Positions 21,609 to 34,469 of a stretch of DNA of 64,000 nucleotides are shown piece after piece. The stretch comes from Ectocarpus siliculosus (taxonomy: Eukaryota > Sar > Phaeophyceae > Ectocarpales > Ectocarpaceae), in NCBI GenBank assembly GCA_000310025.1, contig FN649744.1:1193845-1257844 (forward strand), in the 5' to 3' direction. Both the position numbers and the translations under genes were made by a program. The first letter of the stretch is position 1. The number at the start of each line of letters is the position of its first letter. Under the pieces are notes generated by a model. That model did no database searches and had not been told where the DNA came from. It saw only the letters and a list, made by a program, of their open reading frames with translations.

Positions 21609-24600
21609 ATGGGAAATACAAGAAGAATGCAGCACCGCAACAGCCGCAGTAGCAGCCGAAGCAGCCGAAGCAGCCGCGTCCCGATGCTGCTGCGCCCACC
21701 GCGAAACCCGCGGCTGAGCCCCAAAACGGGACAGCCGAAACCGAAGCAACCTGGAGAAGCCGCCGGCGCTGCCGCGAGCGTAGCAACCCCGCAGAGCAGT
21801 AGCCACGGCGAATCCCGCGGGTACTACCGTGCACTGGCCGGTGAGGGTCGCGACAGCGATAACAACGGCAGCGCTGGCGACGGCACCAACAACGGTAGCG
21901 CTCACCCCACCGACGCGGACACACACACCGACCGCGACGCCGATCGCAACGACGACGACGGCGACGGCTACGACGACGGCAACGACGACTTCGCGCAGGA
22001 CATCCTGCGGAACCGCGCTGAAGCCGCCAGCCAGCAGAGCACGTCACTCCTGGTGAGCGGCAGCCCAATTGAGGCCGTCTTCGTCGGCGAGATCCAGAAG
22101 GCAGTCGATACGGAGAAGGCCCCGCCAGCATGGGTCCTCAACATGACCATGCCGGGAGCCGCTCACCAGCCGGATATCCCGCAGGTGAATCGGCGTTCGC
22201 TTGCCCATGATCTAGCAGCAGAAAATAGTTTTGGTATGCGCACAACAGCAAGTGTTCAACAGACCCCGGCTCAGAGTGCGTCTCTACCTCGACAGTTTTA
22301 CGCATCAAGAACCCGGTACACCACAACACGATAAACCAGGCCTCAACGAACCAAGGTAAACCAGCAAACGGTAAACCAGGACAACCCTACCCCGGTAACC
22401 CGTGCTTTGAGAGACGCTGTCTGCAGAGAACAGACCGATGTGTGCCCTGCAAAGTGCCATGTTTTCAGGAACATCTTGATGAGGCAGACCCTCGAGCTTG
22501 AGATCAGGAGGCAGGTCAGTGGCTTTTAAAGTATATCTCGCCGTGCTACTCACGTCCTGGTTTACCGTGTGGAGCCTTCGTGGACTCATTTTCCCATCCT
22601 CCTAAGGATTCATCAACCATTCGCAGCTGTTGGGAATCGCAAGAGTCATGGGCCATTCAGAAGAACAGAGGGATCTATTATCACACATCCCCCCACGATA
22701 CTCTCTATGTACGTGTGTCTGTGCTCCCTGAATCTCCATATCCTGACCTCCACAGCAGTCAGTCGCAAGAATTTGAAACAGATCAAATCTAAAACGAACA
22801 ACTTCAATCCGACGTATTGCCCGACGCCCTCTCCAGCCAAAGTCTAGTCTAAAAGAGACCGAGTCTCGGGCGAAACAAGACGTTCTTCGTGGTGACCGAT
22901 CTTGCATTGCTGTTGTAAGTGATTCAACCGGATCAGTTAGAGACGTCCTACGGATGGATGCGTACCAGCAGGTCTTCGACACGGCAGCGAAACCCTTACC
23001 ACTTTCAGTGCATGATCCTGTAACGAAACAATACATGCACCATACATGCACCTGGATAGAAAGTTGTGCGTTGTGCGCAGTCCATTTTCCCCACTATGCG
23101 CAGTGTGCGTGGTGGGGAACCACGGAACGACGACGCACGACGCGCACAAATTGTGAGAATGTGAGGTTCAGCGAGGTCACGCCGAACCAAAAAGAGCCGG
23201 TGCATCTATGTTCAAAACGGATTTCTAATTTTCGGAGGCATAGGGGCTCCTCGGGGAGCTAGTAACAACAGTCCTGTATCGATGCGCGCCTCGGCGTCTC
23301 GGCTTCTTCTGCCTCTCTCCCGAGCGTGGTCGTACGGGCAACCATCAAGCTCGCGTTGGCTACTCAACCCAACTCCAATCCATTCGCAAGGTTGATGAGG
23401 GAGAAGCCAAGGGATACCCCCGTGTCATCGTTAAACCCGCAGGCATCTGTGTTTGTCCCGTCAGCAGGGACAGCAAACCCACCGCCCTCGTCTGGCAGCA
23501 ACATCAACCACAGCAGCTCATCGATCCCGGTAGGACGACGCAACAGCCTCCCTGATGGTGGAGCAGGTCGAGATCACGTCCATGGCGAAGGGCTGAGGGG
23601 ACGGCGGGAAGCTCCGGCGCAGACTAGAAGCCGGAATAGGCAGGGGAGAGGAGCAGACACAAAGACGCACGCCAGCCGAAGACGCTCTCGGTCTGGACAC
23701 AATGGGCGTGAAGCTGGGGAAGGCGGAGGCTCAACCGAAGCCATCGAGGCGGCTTCTCGGTCCGAGAGCAGGAGAAGGCACGCTCCCAGGTGGGTGCCGC
23801 AGTAGAGTCTAGTCGAAAAACAGCTGAAAATACACAATACCCCAGTATACCGCAGAGGGAATTACCCCCGGCAGGTCAGCTGCGGAACGCTGTAGTCTAG
23901 ACTAATAGTGTGCCGGATGGTTCAGGGAGCATAAACAACCGTTTACGTTCTCCAAAGGTAGCAAACGTAAATAGCAAGCAATAAGTTGCGTAATCGAGCC
24001 AGTCTCAACTGCCGGCAGCGGAATACACGGCACAGCCGTGACATTCGTGCAAGGGCTGTGACATGAACTAACCTTATGTGTGTACTGTAGATGCAAAGGT
24101 ACATACGAGCATCTAAACTGCGGGCATTGAATTCCACGGAAAACCGTAGAGGCGCCATTGGTACATAGTGCAAGGGGTGTGACACAACATATTTATGTAT
24201 GCAGATGTATCGAGCAACTGGCTTATTTCTTGGTTTGCAGCTCTCCCACTACTGTTAAGTTCCAGTAGGCGTTGCTTTGCCGGTCATCTGTCAACAGCCG
24301 AGGAGAGGACAACAGCTAGACGTGAAACCTGCTATCCTGTAGACACCTCGAACCATTTCTGCTTCATCGAGAACGTTGCCATGTTAAGGCACAGCGCATT
24401 TGACAGCTGCGCGGAGGTTTTCAAGACGTATGCCATTACGTGTCCATTCCCCCGGTAGGGCCTCAACTACATCGCTCGCTACTTACAGCCTCTGCCGCAT
24501 GCTCGTGTCCCGCCTCACTCTCCGACCACCCCCTGCAACAACAATGGAAGCGCTGCTAGAGACTCCGTTCCGCAGGATGCGTACCGCGCGCCCCAGTGGA

Positions 24601-27600
24601 CACACCTTCGCGGACCCGGGCAAGCCCCTCCTGGGGGGCGCCCCCGAAACAGGAACAACCGACGGCGAACACACACACGAGACCAGCGACTCGACCCTGC
24701 GGATGGGCATGGTATGGATAATCCTCCCCACCCCCCGCGCCCAAAGCGCGCTGCACGTCAGAACGAGGCTGAGGCTTCTGATCTGCGAGGGAGCACTCTA
24801 CGCTGTCCTTGCGCTCGAGCTGACGCCCATACCGGTATGCGGAAGCGCGATGGAACGGGTGCCAGAGGACGCCCAGCAGGGGTTGACCAATCGGGAAGCA
24901 GCAAGGAGATCGGACCAATCCGGTCTCCGGTGGTTTCTCGTTTAGGAGAGGTGTCTGAGGTACCGCCGGTTTTGCCATCCACCCTCGCCGAAGATGGGGT
25001 GGACGAAGAAGACGACGAAGCGTTCCCTGCCCTTCCGCCTGCAAGCGGGCACCGCAACACGCCGGGAGAATTGTTGACACCGCTTCAGCCCCCGTCGGGG
25101 GTAACGGCGGCGGCAAGAACTGTCGGACTAAACTACTCTTCACTGGCCGATAGGTTAGCCACCGAGGCAGCGGCAGCGGCAAAGGCAGCAGCGGGATCAT
25201 CCGGTGCTCTTGATGGTACAGCAGCGGGAGATGGTTTCTCGCGGCTCAGCGTCCTACCAAGCTTCGGCAGTGGTCGAGGCGGCGAAGCGAAACCTGGGAG
25301 CACTAGCAGTGCCATTCTCCCAATCTCGTCCGATTTGCGAGTGCTGGAGGGGTCCTCGCCCGGGTCGATGGGCACTGATGGGGACGTTTCTCGTGGGATC
25401 TCGGCTCTACCTTCACAGTCACCAAAGCTGCCGTCTCCCCCTTCACGACAGGCGGCCGCGGCCAACAGCGTCACAAGGTGCGCTAGCGCGGAGACCGCTG
25501 CCCTGAGAACTAGGTTGCGTGACCGCTGGTTTCGGCTTGAGGCTGCGAGGAAGGCCCAGCGACAGCGGGAGGCAGCCGAAAGGGCGCTGATGACGGCGGA
25601 GGATTGCGCCACTCTCGGTAGCGCAGCCTCCGTGCTTGGCTGGAATGGTGGCGATGGTAACCACAGCAGCGCGGAAGAGGGCATACGTAGTGGCTCAGAT
25701 GAAAATCACGACGAAGGAGAAGCGAAAGATCGTCGTGACTCGTCGGCACACACGGCAATGACAAGCGCTACTGCAGAAGCCAGCAGCAGTGCTGTTCTAG
25801 GAGCGGGCGTGTCGCCACTACCCCCAAGAACAGTCTCCGCCTCGGGCATGGCGGCAATTCAGCGTGCCGAGGTCGCCCTCGTTTCCGTGAGCACAGCCAC
25901 GCTGCCGATGGGAACCAATACGTCGTCGCCACTCAACGAGGACGAGTCCCACCGGGACATTTCAGCGATTGTAAGCATACCAGCAGCAGACGCGGAGCTT
26001 AACGAAGCCGCGGGGCCGGCGTCATGTCGCCCGGAGACCACCAAAGTCGATTCGGAACTTTCCGAGGAAGATGGTGGACGTGATAGCTGCGGCGGCGGCG
26101 GCTTACCTGCCGTCACCGGGGAACACGTCTATGCGGCGTGCCAAGCGGGCATGGCTGGGCTTCTGAATGACCTTCTTGTGCGGAGTGGAGGCAGAGCGGC
26201 AGATGGCAAAGACAAGGTCCGAGAAAATGGGACGGGATTTTAATCAACGGTTCTTTAGGATCAGGAGCTCCCACGTTCTGTGCTGTTGGAGAAAGCCACA
26301 AGCAGCCGTGTATCTACTACTGAGTGGAATCCCACCCGAATATTGCCGAAATCCTTGCTACAGCGGCCTGCGCAATCTCTTACCGTTCTCGTGGACATCT
26401 TATGGACCGTGTTACCCTCCCTCCCCTTCCTCTGTTCACGTCGTCGATGACTCCTGTGATGGTTTACTCTGTTTCCAGCTGCGTCGGACGCCGTTGCATC
26501 TGGCTGCCGAGGCGGGATCCCTCGAGTGCGTGAACCTTCTGCTCAAGCAGGGAACGAGGGTAAGTGTGGTTTTGCCTAGAAGCGAGGTATAACAACTCTG
26601 CAGCTGGATTCCGACAGGTGTTGGGTCTTGACATTTTGCGCACAACAACGTACTACGGTACAGTGCGACGTGTCATTTTCCGTGACGGTGTGTTGCCTTG
26701 TCATGCCGTGAAGAGAAACATAGTGACTCCCTTTTCCAGGTCTGGTCCATTGTCGGTACGCTTGTTGCTTCCTGACATCAAGGTTTTGAACTTTGAGATC
26801 GTTCTCTGTGCGTTTCCCCTGCCTTCATGCCCTCGGTCGCGTCTTGCTCGTTATTGTACGCAGCTTGATCAGAGAGATCGCTGGCGCGAGACCCCTCTGC
26901 ACAAAGCTGCTCGCTCTGGCAAGTGTGGCATCGTAAAGGCCCTGTGTGCGGCACGAATGAAGGTATGTAAAGTGGGTAGACACCTGTATACCTTGGACTG
27001 ACAAGCAGATGTTTCGCTCCGCTTGGACACTCTGCTCTTAACGAGTAACTTCTGAGAACTCGATGAAAAATCTGGTTGCACGGTTACTGGCGCACACATC
27101 GGGGTGCACATGGTTTACAGATAATCAAATTCATGCCGCACGGATGAAGTCGGTGTGGTCTCTTACCAACCAAGAACCAAAGTGGGGGGAACAATGTTGA
27201 TAGTTGACACGTAAGCTGCCCTGCGTCCTTCCATGCCCACCCCCTTAACCAATTGCACCGCTATTCAAACCACTTGTCTCCCAAAGGTTAACGTTCGCAA
27301 CCGGCACCGAGAAACCCCGTTACTCCTGGCGGTGCGCTCAAACAGCGCGGATGCGGTTGCGGTTCTACTTGGCTTCGGAGCTCGCCTCGATGAACCAGAT
27401 CTGCACGGTGAGTCAGCTTTTGTTGTCTTGTCGCCGGGAAACTGAGCGGGCTGTTCCGCGGAACACATACAAAGCAGACGCTGCGTTTTTGGGCGCTTCG
27501 TTAAGGCAATAAGCGTCGAACTCTCTCCGTGTTGAACTCACGTTTGCTAAGACGTTCCCCCCCTTCTCGAGCGAATTTTCAACGACTCTGTCTTTGTGAC

Positions 27601-30600
27601 GTTTGCCCACGGCCCATGCTTCGTAGTGTTGTGGGTTGTGGAAATACTGTTTTCATTCACAAATTGGCCGGCCAAGTTTACCGTCGCTTTGATACTACTG
27701 TGATGCTTGATTTGCAGCAGCGTAGCGAGACGCCGCACCATTCCCCATTCCGTGTGATGCATTCCGTACCCGTTCCGTGCATGTGGATCGTTTTTTTACG
27801 CCGATACAGGCGTTACCCCAGTTGTGCAGGCGGCAAGGAGCGGCCAGGCGGAGCTCCTTATGACCATGGCCAACAGCAACCAGGCGTGGAAGAGCAGGTA
27901 CCATGTATGAAGGCAGGAGGTGTATGCCGCGAACCGCTTGAGGTATTTTGTATTTTGGTTGTTGCGCTGGCGTATGAAAGGACGTGGGCGCAATGGGCTA
28001 CCCTTCGTGTTCCTCCAGGATCATGACCGGCACGAGTATATCGAGTGCCAGACGCCACGCCGCGCATGTGCACCGCTTCGTCTGGGCATCGTTCTGGCTT
28101 TTGCCGGTAGGCGCGCAATGTTGTGCAAGACATTATGGACTGGTGTGCAATCCTTTCTAATGCCCGATGAAGTAAGAATAGGCCATCGCCCTCTCCCGTG
28201 TATCCCAACGGCGAGAGTCTATCTCCGACCCTCCCCTTTGTTTGCTGATTCTATTGCACACCTCCTGTACTGCCCCCAGCAGTCGAGATGATTCCGCGCC
28301 GTATTCGATGGTTGCCATGAGCGACCCAGCGAGTAGGGCTCGAGGAAATGCCACCGGGAAACGACGAGCCCTGCAGTCTCCGATGAACCCTGGGTCGAGC
28401 AACAGCATCAGAGCGAATGGAGGAAAGGGGAATGGCGTCCCCGTTTCGGCTCTTTCCCCATTGCACGAAGCTGCCGCTTCGGGCCAACCGGAAACGTTGT
28501 CGCTGTTGCTGCAACTCGGCGTTTCGTTGGAGGAGAGAGATGCGGCGGCGGGAGTCGGGGGGGACACCCCGCTCGGGAGAGCGGTTAGGGCGGGGCAGAT
28601 AGACTGTGCCAAGCTCTTGCTGGACGCTGGAGCAATGGTCGGTAGAGAGAATGCACGAGGGTAAGTTGAGGCAGGCTGGTGGGCTATAAGTGGGGGAGGC
28701 ATCGGGTGTTTTGGGTTTGCGGTTTGGATGCGACATGTTCACTGGCGTGGATGGTTGACAATGCTCTGATAATCTCAATAGCGATGGCTTTTACACCAAA
28801 CGAGGCGCCACCCGGCTCGTTTTCTCAATCTTTTCCCACTCGAATGAGTAGGAGGGAAACCAGCATGGCGAGTAAAATACGTTTCACGAGATTTTAAAAC
28901 TTGGCCTCATTGTATAATCCCTCTTTCTTGCTGCTTTTCGATGTGCTGGTTGGTCTCTGTGGGACATGCACAGAGAAACGCCGTTGGTGGTCGCGATCAG
29001 GGCCGGACAAGCCTCGGCAGTGGAACTCCTCTCTCAACACGGCGCGCCTCTTGACGGAGGAAAGTCGAACGGGAGGCTAACTGGCGCAGACGGGCGAGCT
29101 CCAACGGGGCCACGGGAAAAGATGATGGCTCGAAGGTTGGGTTGTGGCACTATTTTTACGTATCGCGGCGCATGAATGCAGAATGCAAAATATTCGTGGA
29201 CGCAGCCGTCGTTGCCGAGTTCCAACATGCGCACAAGCTGGTTCACGGAAATGATCCCACATTTCTCAACATCAACACCTCACGCCGCGGTTTTCGGAGG
29301 TATCCTCCGACATTTTGCACAAAAAGTACTGTTGTAGGGAAATCGCAAAACGCTGTCGTGACACGCCTTTTAGTTTCATCTGTTGCCACCGAGTTTCTGG
29401 GGTCCCAGAGGTCCCGCAGGTCGTATACCCTTCCCAGACCCCCGGAAATCCGGCAACAAAACCAAAAAGTAGCGCTTCACATTTACTCATTTTTCATGTG
29501 CGCAGAGTTTCTGGGTCTGACTCTGAAAGATATCCTGAGATTTGGCGATTGTATGTGAGTATGCAACAAATGGGTAGATTGTTCGTCGGGAAGCTTTCAC
29601 TGAAGTTTAGATCATTTCCGTTGATGGAATTGTACATAAGCAGGTCTGCATTCCTTTGTTCCCTTGAGTGCTTCATGGCAGCGAGTGTGTTCGGTGAAAA
29701 TCTGCGTTCCATGCCGGCATTGGATATGTGTGGCGGAGAATTGCTCTTCCGGGCCTAAAACTCTTATCAAAACTCCAATCATCATGCCGCTAGCCAAGCG
29801 TCACCCCCAACCGCCGGGCGCCTTTTTTCCATGCGCAGGAGAGTGGAGCCGCTTGAGCTTGCTCTGCGTGAGGGACAGCTTGCATGTGCCGCAGCGCTGA
29901 TCGAGGGTGGAGCACGCATCAATGAGCGGACGTTGCGGGCAGTAAAATTGGAACCTTCGGGCGCCGGGGCTACTGAGGACAAGAGGTGATACATGCAAGA
30001 CTCGGTCAGCATAATCTTGGGTCAATCCTTAGAATTGTGTGTGAATTCTGCTTACAGCGAGCTATCCTTGCTCCTTCATTTAGTTCTTGACCGTCATATC
30101 TGTGCACTGTCTACGCCTGGTGAGTAGAACAGCTTAGACCGAGAAGGATTCTGCGATACACGCAATGCGACATCGCCGACCTCCACCCAGGCAGAAAATT
30201 TCCTCGACCCATTCCAATGCATTTCTAAATGCGTCCTGCTTCGCGGTGCCTGACATGGTTGGAATCAGTGTCGCTCAAGGAAGACAAGTAATTTACGCCG
30301 GAACCAGCCCAGGCGAAAGCCACCGTGGCGGCGGTTGGAGCGGGAATGGCGGAGCGGGAAGCGCCACTACCCCTGCGATCACACTTCCTGTACAGGCGGA
30401 CATACTCAAGAGACTGTCCCCCGAGGTGTCTGAGATCTCCGACTCAGCTCCTCCTAATGGGGGTGGCCTCGAGGTCGACCCTGAGTACGACTGCGACATG
30501 TTGGACAGGGAGTCTGTGGACATCCGCGAAATGTGGCGAGAAAAAGACTTGGCACGTCGGGAGCCTAGCGCAGGCGGCTCGAAAGAGACGGCGGCGGAGG

Positions 30601-33600
30601 GAGAAGCGGCCACGAGGCCGGGACGTCCAGCGGAATACGTAGGGGGGCTCAGGCCCGCCCTCGGTGAGTGCGACATCGAGCTCGTTTTGGAAGACGGGTC
30701 GCGTCTGCCAGCCCATTCGTGTCTTCTGGCGGCGTTCAGCGGAACCTTCTGCGACCTGTTCCTTCGCCGGCACGGCCGCTGCTCTCGCCGCACATGTCCA
30801 GCAGCCCGCGGCGGCAGTTCTTCAAAGCGACAACCTGTACCTGGAGCATCGGAATTCGCCGCGGCGGCTGCCGATAGGCTTGAGATGGACCAACGCACAC
30901 GCTCGCGCGACGTACATCACCTCCTAGCCGGACACGACCCACCTGGTCAAGGACGAGGCGCGGCCTCAGAGCATCAACGCCAGACTTCACCATCAATCTC
31001 GGAAGCGGCGGTGGCTGCGGCGGCCTTTGCTGCCACCGCAACAGTGGAGAATGCGGCCTGGTGGGCACCGGCCGTCATAGACTGGGGGCCCGAAAGGGGG
31101 GAAGTTTCCGTAAGATTTTGGGGTGCGGGTACCATGTCGGCGGTAGTCAAGCACGTCTACACCGGCCAACCGCCATCGAACATGCACGCGGACGGCCTGG
31201 GGCGACTGCTCGTCGCTTCGGTATCGTTGAGGATGAACCGATTGATCCGGCAGGTGGAGCACCTCTTGTCTGCCAGGCTGTCGCCGCAGAAGGGGAAAGC
31301 TCGGTCTCTTCAGCACGACGAAGCGGCGAGGTTGCTGAGGGCGGCTCGCGTCCTGCGGGCAACAGACTTGGAGAAGCGGTGCACGCTGTACATGCAAGCC
31401 AACGGCGTGTTCCCTGCAGTCATGAAGGTGGATGGGGGATATCGTCTCGCGTTTTGCTTTTTCTCATCGTGTTCTAACCATACCCCAGGTTACAGTTAAC
31501 TTTTTCCGTGTGGTGTTGCGCAGAAGGACCAAACCCTGTTTTCGCGTTGAGGTTTATCGCAACTCGTTGCATTGCATGTACCGGGGTGCAAGTTAAAGAA
31601 TTATCATTGTGCACCACCCGTCTACCCCGTCTAACCTCGTCGGTTACATGTTGTACACGTCGCAGTTGCGCCGGGAGCTGGTCGTCCCTTCTCTCAACAC
31701 GTCGGATGTGACAAGGGGCTTGGCTCGGTTGAGCAACAGCGGGTATCTGGGATCGGGCCCTGCGCACGCGTGGTCTTCATCTGGGGCGGTGTCCACGTTT
31801 TCTGCTTCCGCTACAGTAGCGGCTGCCAAGCGAGCAGTCGACTTGTCACTGCGCAAGCGAGCTGTGGACTTTGATCAGCTGGTGCCTCTCCTGCTAGACA
31901 CGATCCGGTGAGGGTTGCGTGCTGCCTTGGCAACCACACTTGTTTTCCAAGACCATACTTCTACTGCGCCCTGTTTTTTTTTATGCGTAATCCTCGAAGA
32001 ACTAGTGAAGGTTCATCACATGGTACAACGCCTTTCTCAACTTTTAGCATTACACCCGGTGCATCCCATATAGGTGTACATCGACGCTTTCTATTGGGCG
32101 CCAGGAGCGCGCGGTTCTTCTCACGGCAGCCTTGGCCGACGCGTGTCCTCAAGAATCTCCACGCTGCCAGAACGAGGCGCCCGACCCACTCGCTGCTCCG
32201 CAGCGGTGGCGTCCGATTCCACCAAAGCTCCGAGGTTGCTGCGATGCGGTTCGTTGCGACGGGGACAGGTGGAACGCTGACCGACCTGCTGTTCCGCTCG
32301 TGTCGAACGTCTCCGCGTTTTCCCACGGTATGGGCTGGCTCCTCAGGACCGGAACGGTAGCCGACGCTGTCTTGGTCCTTCCCGGGCAACCTAGCCACTC
32401 ACACGCAATGCCGCCGGCGACGGTGATCGACAACGGGGAGGAGGACGAGAAGAACGACTCAGGAAATCGAGAGAGTCTCAGTCCGGGTGGCAGGGTTGGT
32501 GTACAGTCCAGCGAGCGGGATGCGCACTCAGCCGATAGCGCGGTTGATTCTCCCGCCAGAGTGTCGTCAGGAGGGCTCGTGAAGGACGAAGGCTCAGGAC
32601 GGCCGATGGCCGATTCGCCCAAAGTGGAACGGACCACGAAGGATCAACTTGAGAACAGCCAATTCCTGGCGCATTCCATGGTGCTGGCCTCTAGATCGGA
32701 AAAGTTCGCAGCAATGCTACGTTTTGTGCAACGACAAGACGGCGATAGCCGAACCTACGCAGACAGCGTCGACGGCAGGAGCACGGACGATGATTTTTCC
32801 ACCGATGCTGACATACCTGAGGGCGAACACAGGAATAGAGAGGAATCTCCATGGGGTGATGTGGAGCAAGGAGAACCTGTTGGTCACAACCAAGGCGAAG
32901 CTGTGGACAATAGTGGCCAAGATGGGGAGGTTTCGCAGCTCCCTCGAAGTGACAGCCGCCGACCCTCGCCACCCAGCGACCGGAGATGCCACCGTCGCCG
33001 GCGTCCCCGACGTAATCCGGCGCCAAGAGAAATAGAACTCCACTCTCCACTTCTCACCCCGCAGTCTCTCGGCCTATTTCTGGAGTTTTTGTACACTGGC
33101 GTGCTGGACACGTCGCTGTCCACGAGGGAGTTGTCCGAGCTCGCCCTCATCGCGGACGAATATCTCGTGCCCGACCTCACTCGGCAGGCAGAAGCTCTTC
33201 TGGTGGAGTGCTTGGTGAGACGTGGCGATGTGCGATACTCTTTGCATTTCACTTTATTGATGCTCGAGTCACTTTTTACACTGTAGTCTGGTGCCCGGAT
33301 GACCTTCGTGCTACCGTCCCTGCACCTCATGAACGAGCTTTTTTATTTGGATTACGGCTGCAATTTCTTTGGTTTTTGGTTCCTTCTGCATTCCCCTCAC
33401 TTCCCCTTCTCTGTGATGCAAGCACGGCACCCTGTCATGCTTAACCCTACCTTACGTCCTTTTCCCCCCTTCCTAGGCCATCCTTGCGGCGTGATGTGGT
33501 CGCGGATTTGTAGTTTTGCTACAGCAGTTGTCTTGACCCCTGCTGTTCTTCGAAATCCTAGCGATGACCCTCCGCAATCACCTCGAAAAACGCAGGCGTC

Positions 33601-33865
33601 ACGGAACGCTGGCGAGTATTTGTTCGACTCTACAACGTTCAACGGAACGACCACCATTCAATCCAAGAGAGAAGAAGACACAGCATCAGCACCGCTTGAA
33701 CTTCTGCAGCTGGGAGTTTCACTGGCGCTGCCAGATCTATCGGCCGCGGCAGCGCGGGCCGTGCTTCTCCAGCTGGACAGGGTTTCCAGATCGGAGGCTT
33801 TCGAAGAATCGAGCATGTCTAAGCGAGAGCTTGTCATGGCGGCTCTGGAGGCGATGTGTTCTTGA
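21609..33865 (+). CDS. Ankyrin-repeat protein with two BTB/POZ domains (ABTB1/BPOZ-like) and a PAM2 motif
   Basis: Probable CUL3 ubiquitin-ligase adaptor by analogy with ABTB1/BPOZ proteins. Exons: 21609-22184 (Ser/Arg-rich then acidic), 23350-23789 (PAM2), 24489-24711, about 24906-26216 (disordered, ends HVYAACQAGMAGLLNDLLV), ankyrin exons 26479-26559, 26864-26962, 27287-27407, 27810-27897, 28283-28660, 28974-29135 and 29839-29985. BTB exons follow: about 30.29 kb to 31427 (ECDIELVLEDGSRLPAHSCL), 31666-31907, 32074-33214 (SQFLAHSMVLASRSEKFAAM, LFLEFLYTGVLDTSLSTREL) and 33596-33865, ending in TGA. Intron phases match from 23.8 kb onward. About eight ankyrin units are visible (RRTPLHLAAEAG, RETPLHKAARSG, LSPLHEAAASGQ and others). 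Both BTB domains are split by long low-complexity inserts. Least certain are the join of the first two exons, the start of the fourth, and the first BTB exon's 5' edge. Confidence 0.82.
23425..23466 (+). other. PAM2 motif (PABP MLLE-binding) in the ankyrin/BTB protein
   Basis: Codons here read SSLNPQASVFVPSA. The PAM2 consensus, as in ataxin-2 and other poly(A)-binding-protein partners, has Leu-Asn, then an Ala, then Phe and Pro at fixed spacing; every one of these anchor positions is present. The motif lies in a Ser/Pro-rich, presumably disordered exon (23350-23789) whose donor at 23789 splices in phase to the next exon of the gene. Binding to the MLLE domain is inferred from the motif only. 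Confidence 0.75.
24005..24212. repeat. Diverged tandem duplication in an ankyrin/BTB gene intron
   Basis: Two units of about 105 bases share AACTGC.GGCA, the block GTGCAAGGG.TGTGACA and TTATGT.TG.ACTGTAGATG-like ends. Non-coding, between the exons ending 23789 and starting 24489. Confidence 0.45.
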
Positions 33866-34469
33866 CTTATCGGTTTCACTCTGTTTTGAGGCATGTTCGT
33901 CAGCTCCAATTGCTACTGCTACACCGTGGCAATCTAGATCGAGGAAGCTGTGGACCCACGCATAGGTACAATTGGCGTTTCGCGGGGTGTGTGAGTTTGA
34001 ATCCCGTCATGCGAGAGTTGCGGTCACGAAGCTGCAGTCAGCGTCGTGCATTGAGAGATAAAGGTGTCGATTTTGTTAGATCAACCAAGCACCACGGCTG
34101 TGTTGTGAGTGAATAGCAGTGTATACCCTCGCCAGTTTGGTGAAACCGTAACACACCGGATCCATGGTTCTCTTCCTTGGTTCGCCACGAAGACTTAGTC
34201 TCGTAGCACCGCATATCATTGCCATTCGCCCCGCAGCCACCAAATCACCTCAGCGTGTGTGACTTCATCAACAAGTGGTACCGGGCGAGCGATTTGTATT
34301 CCACGCCACCGTAAGTAAATCACTGTTGTGTGACTGCGCGACAATGCTGACGCCCGTATCGAATTCACTCGTAGGAACGATGCCACCCAATCTGGAAAAG
34401 GCCCCCCAAAACGAAATCAATGTCACGAAAACCCTGGTCTAAAGAATTTCACGAGTGCGCCACTCAACC
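33866..34469. other. Convergent intergenic region between the ankyrin/BTB gene and the cryptochrome
   Basis: About 600 bases between two converging gene ends. A short open stretch at about 34236-34313 follows a CAG acceptor and reads LSVCDFINKWYRASDLYSTP before a TAA. It could be an alternative last exon of the ankyrin/BTB gene, but no in-phase donor links it to the 33865 stop region, so I leave it unassigned. Confidence 0.4.

Noticed and set aside
24714-24905. Continuous coding from 24.71 kb into the long ankyrin/BTB exon.
   Set aside because: The exon at 24489-24711 ends at a GTATGG donor in the correct phase, so this stretch is more likely a 194-base intron, although the exact acceptor is uncertain.
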